From Planctomycetaceae bacterium (GTDB lineage Bacteria; Planctomycetota; Planctomycetia; Pirellulales; Pirellulaceae), in the NCBI GenBank assembly GCA_002685655.1, contig NYXM01000031.1, positions 1-9,133 of the forward strand: a DNA stretch of 9,133 nt. The letters are read 5' to 3'. The notes under the pieces are model-generated. The model made no database searches. It was given only the letters and a program-made list of their open reading frames with translations, and was not told the origin of the DNA. Position numbers and translations under genes: made by a program. Every line of letters begins with the position of its first letter. The first letter of the stretch is position 1. Positions 7,048 through 9,133 of the stretch are shown in pieces.

Positions 7048-7944
7048 ATGACTGACTATGGACCCGTGGACGTAGACGCCGCGACGTTTGGCCTGATGGC
7101 CGGCTGGGGGCGTTATCCGATTGTGATCGCCAAAACCCTGCGTCAGCGCGGCATTCGTGTTGTCTGCGTTGGCGTGAAGGACCATGCTGACCCGCAATTG
7201 CAAACATACTGCGACGATTACGTGGAGCTTGGCATGGGCAAGCTAGGTGCTGCCAGCCGGTTCTTCCGTCGCCACGGCGTGAAGAACGCCACGATGGCCG
7301 GAAAGATCCACAAGATCGTCCTGTTTCAGAGTGATTTATTTGTGAAGCATTTTCCAGACTGGAAGGCCATCCGTACGTTCTTTTCCCATTTCATCAGTAA
7401 GTCAAAGGACCGAAAGGACGACACCTTGCTCTTGGCACTTACGGAGTTTTTTCAACGCGAAGGTGTTCATTTTGCCCCTGCCACCAATCTGCTGCCGGAG
7501 TTACTCGTGAAAACAGGCATCCTAAGCAAACGGCAACCCTCCAGCTCGGAGCTCAAAGACATTCGTTTTGGGTGGGACTTAGCCAAGGAAATGGGAAGAC
7601 TGGATGTTGGTCAAACGGTTGCCGTGAAAGGGCGCGCCGTGCTGGCTGTCGAGGCCGTGGAAGGAACCGACCTTTGCATTCGTCGTGCGGGCGACTTGTG
7701 CACCAGTGGAGGTTTTACGGTGGTTAAAGTCGCCAAGCCACATCAGGACATGCGGTTCGACGTCCCCACGATTGGAGTCGGCACACTGAAGTCCATCGTG
7801 GCGGCCGGGGCTCGGGTGCTGGCGGTCGAGTCGGACAAGACCGTTGTCGTCGACGAGCCTGAGGTGGTGGCCTACGCGGATCGCCACAGGATCACGATTA
7901 TGGCCCTACAAGACGAGACCGCATCCGCTCAGGATGCAGCGTAA
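7048..7944 (+). CDS. lpxI: UDP-2,3-diacylglucosamine pyrophosphatase, LpxI type
   Basis: Hydrolyses UDP-2,3-diacylglucosamine to lipid X and UMP, the fourth step of lipid A synthesis; LpxI replaces LpxH in many non-gammaproteobacteria. The 298-residue protein has the two-part LpxI (formerly DUF1009) layout. The N-terminal domain opens FGLMAGWGRYPIVIA (14-28) and carries GKIHK (85-89) and KDRKDDTLL (120-128). The C-terminal domain contains RAGDLCTSGGFTVVKVAKP (213-231) and the signature QDMRFDVPTIGVGT (233-246), whose Asp238 corresponds to the catalytic Asp of the Caulobacter enzyme. The frame is open further upstream, into lpxD, but the ATG at 7048, 5 nt after the lpxD stop, starts exactly where the family's N-terminus should. 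There is no strong Shine-Dalgarno, so it is probably coupled to lpxD. The next gene is the rRNA operon. Confidence 0.94.
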   Translation: MTDYGPVDVDAATFGLMAGWGRYPIVIAKTLRQRGIRVVCVGVKDHADPQLQTYCDDYVELGMGKLGAASRFFRRHGVKNATMAGKIHKIVLFQSDLFVKHFPDWKAIRTFFSHFISKSKDRKDDTLLLALTEFFQREGVHFAPATNLLPELLVKTGILSKRQPSSSELKDIRFGWDLAKEMGRLDVGQTVAVKGRAVLAVEAVEGTDLCIRRAGDLCTSGGFTVVKVAKPHQDMRFDVPTIGVGTLKSIVAAGARVLAVESDKTVVVDEPEVVAYADRHRITIMALQDETASAQDAA

Positions 7945-8032
7945 TTCTGGCGTGAAAGAGAGCCCCAAAGGAGTCAATTGTCTCGCCTCAAATTCGAAGA
8001 TGCCAAGTCGGTGACAAAAAAAGCTACCGGGG

Positions 8033-8055
8033 GGGGAATGGTGAGATTCTTCCCC
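8033..8055 (+). terminator. Hairpin downstream of lpxI, possible terminator
   Basis: GGGGAA (8033-8038) can pair with TTCCCC (8050-8055) across an 11-nt loop. It starts inside a run of eight G (8029-8036). No T tract follows, so it is not a classical intrinsic terminator. The remaining DNA between lpxI and the rRNA promoter (7945-8124) shows no gene. Confidence 0.3.
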
Positions 8056-8124
8056 GTACTGCGGGATTTTGACATGGTGGCAGATCTGGCGGTGACTCCC
8101 ATGTTGCTTTTTTGGTGACAGCGG

Positions 8125-8152
8125 TTGACAGGTCAGGGGTTGGCCGTAATAT
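8125..8152 (+). promoter_or_regulatory. rRNA operon promoter (sigma70 type)
   Basis: TTGACA (8125-8130) is a perfect -35 box. It is followed after 16 nt by TAATAT (8147-8152, 4 of 6 to consensus). Transcription would start near 8159, about 210 nt before mature 16S. A T6 tract lies just upstream (8108-8113) but there is no strong A/T-rich UP element. Confidence 0.7.
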
Positions 8153-8160
8153 TTGTTTCT

Positions 8161-8189
8161 TCCCCGCACGTCATTGTTCGTGCTGGGGA
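8161..8189 (+). other. Leader hairpin at the rRNA transcript start
   Basis: TCCCCGCACG (8161-8170) pairs with CGTGC-T-GGGGA (8179-8189), a 10-bp stem with one bulged T and an 8-nt loop. It lies right at the predicted transcription start and just before boxA. Confidence 0.55.
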
Positions 8190-8190
8190 G

Positions 8191-8206
8191 TGTTCTTTGA
8201 CAATTT
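8191..8206 (+). promoter_or_regulatory. boxA-like antitermination site
   Basis: TGTTCTTTGACAATTT closely resembles the E. coli rrn boxA (TGCTCTTTAACAATTT), where NusB/NusE bind to assemble the rRNA antitermination complex. Its place in the leader, after the promoter and before 16S, is the expected one. Confidence 0.7.
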
Positions 8207-8221
8207 GGTAGTGACCTCCTA

Positions 8222-8250
8222 AGAAAACAGCTTGAGGCTGTACATTTTCT
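8222..8250 (+). other. Leader hairpin with side bulge
   Basis: AGAAAA (8222-8227) pairs with TTTTCT (8245-8250), and CAGC (8228-8231) with GCTG (8237-8240), leaving a 5-nt loop and a 4-nt bulge on the 3' side. It lies in the rRNA leader downstream of boxA. Confidence 0.4.
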
Positions 8251-8258
8251 AGGCTAAC

Positions 8259-8283
8259 GGTGCCTGTTTTTCCGACAGGCACC
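8259..8283 (+). other. Strong rRNA leader hairpin
   Basis: GGTGCCTGT (8259-8267) and ACAGGCACC (8275-8283) form a perfect 9-bp stem with a 7-nt T-rich loop, about 85 nt before 16S. It has no T tract after it, so a structural or processing role is likelier than termination. Confidence 0.6.
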
Positions 8284-8349
8284 ACCATGGCTTCAAGGCC
8301 AACAATTGCTAGTCACATTGGATACGGTCGCTGTTTCGACGGCGGTTGT

Positions 8350-9133
<784 letters not shown>

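Noticed and set aside
8029..8036. Run of eight G as a possible quadruplex
   Set aside because: A single tract without three partner G runs close by; could also be a homopolymer length error.
8069..8074. Second TTGACA as an upstream rrn promoter
   Set aside because: No acceptable -10 box at 15-19 nt (the sequence there is GC-rich).
7906..8169. 87-codon minus-strand frame in the lpxI-rrn gap
   Set aside because: It overlaps the end of lpxI and the rRNA promoter, and its translation has no coding character.
8211..8220. GTGACCTCCT in the leader, resembling the anti-Shine-Dalgarno end of 16S
   Set aside because: Short match with no paired or duplicated 16S 3' end around it; probably chance.

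Overview
The window comes from a bacterium of the Planctomycetes. The 16S rRNA gene that starts near position 8367 carries, base for base, the target of the planctomycete FISH probe Pla46 (GGATTAGGCATGCAAGTC, 8411-8428) and the target of EUB338-II (ACACCTACGGGTGGCTGC, 8695-8712). It lacks the standard EUB338 site. The order within the phylum cannot be settled by eye. The genome is moderately GC-rich and the genes are ordinary chromosomal ones. I see no transposase, phage gene, CRISPR array or tRNA.

Left half (1-4333, all minus strand): a tight four-gene run read from right to left. It comprises speA (biosynthetic arginine decarboxylase), a small protein with an N-terminal zinc ribbon and a TerB-like helical domain, upp (uracil phosphoribosyltransferase), and a concentrative nucleoside transporter (CNT/NupC family) cut by the window's left edge. 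The junctions are a 9-nt gap, a 4-nt ATGA overlap and a 6-nt gap, so this is almost certainly one transcript. It joins the first step of polyamine synthesis to pyrimidine salvage (nucleoside uptake plus conversion of uracil to UMP). The zinc-ribbon/TerB protein is its unexplained member.

Middle (4334-5989): a 473-nt divergent intergenic region holds a 91-bp palindromic, multi-branched element (4454-4544) that looks like a dispersed REP-type repeat. Next comes a plus-strand gene for a 294-residue protein I do not recognise. After it, a 298-nt gap contains a coding-like minus-strand stretch of 61 codons with no ordinary start, possibly the tail of a decayed gene.

Right half (5990-9133, plus strand): lpxD and lpxI, 5 nt apart, two enzymes of lipid A synthesis, which point to a Gram-negative-type outer membrane. 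They are followed by a ribosomal RNA leader with a strong sigma70-type promoter (TTGACA-16-TAATAT), a boxA antitermination-like sequence and several hairpins, then the first 767 nt of 16S rRNA, cut by the window's right edge.

Most of the window is well-understood housekeeping DNA. I found no convincing new multi-gene system. The best leads are the palindromic element, the zinc-ribbon/TerB protein in the speA-upp operon, the unknown 294-residue protein, and the remnant-like reading frame beside it.
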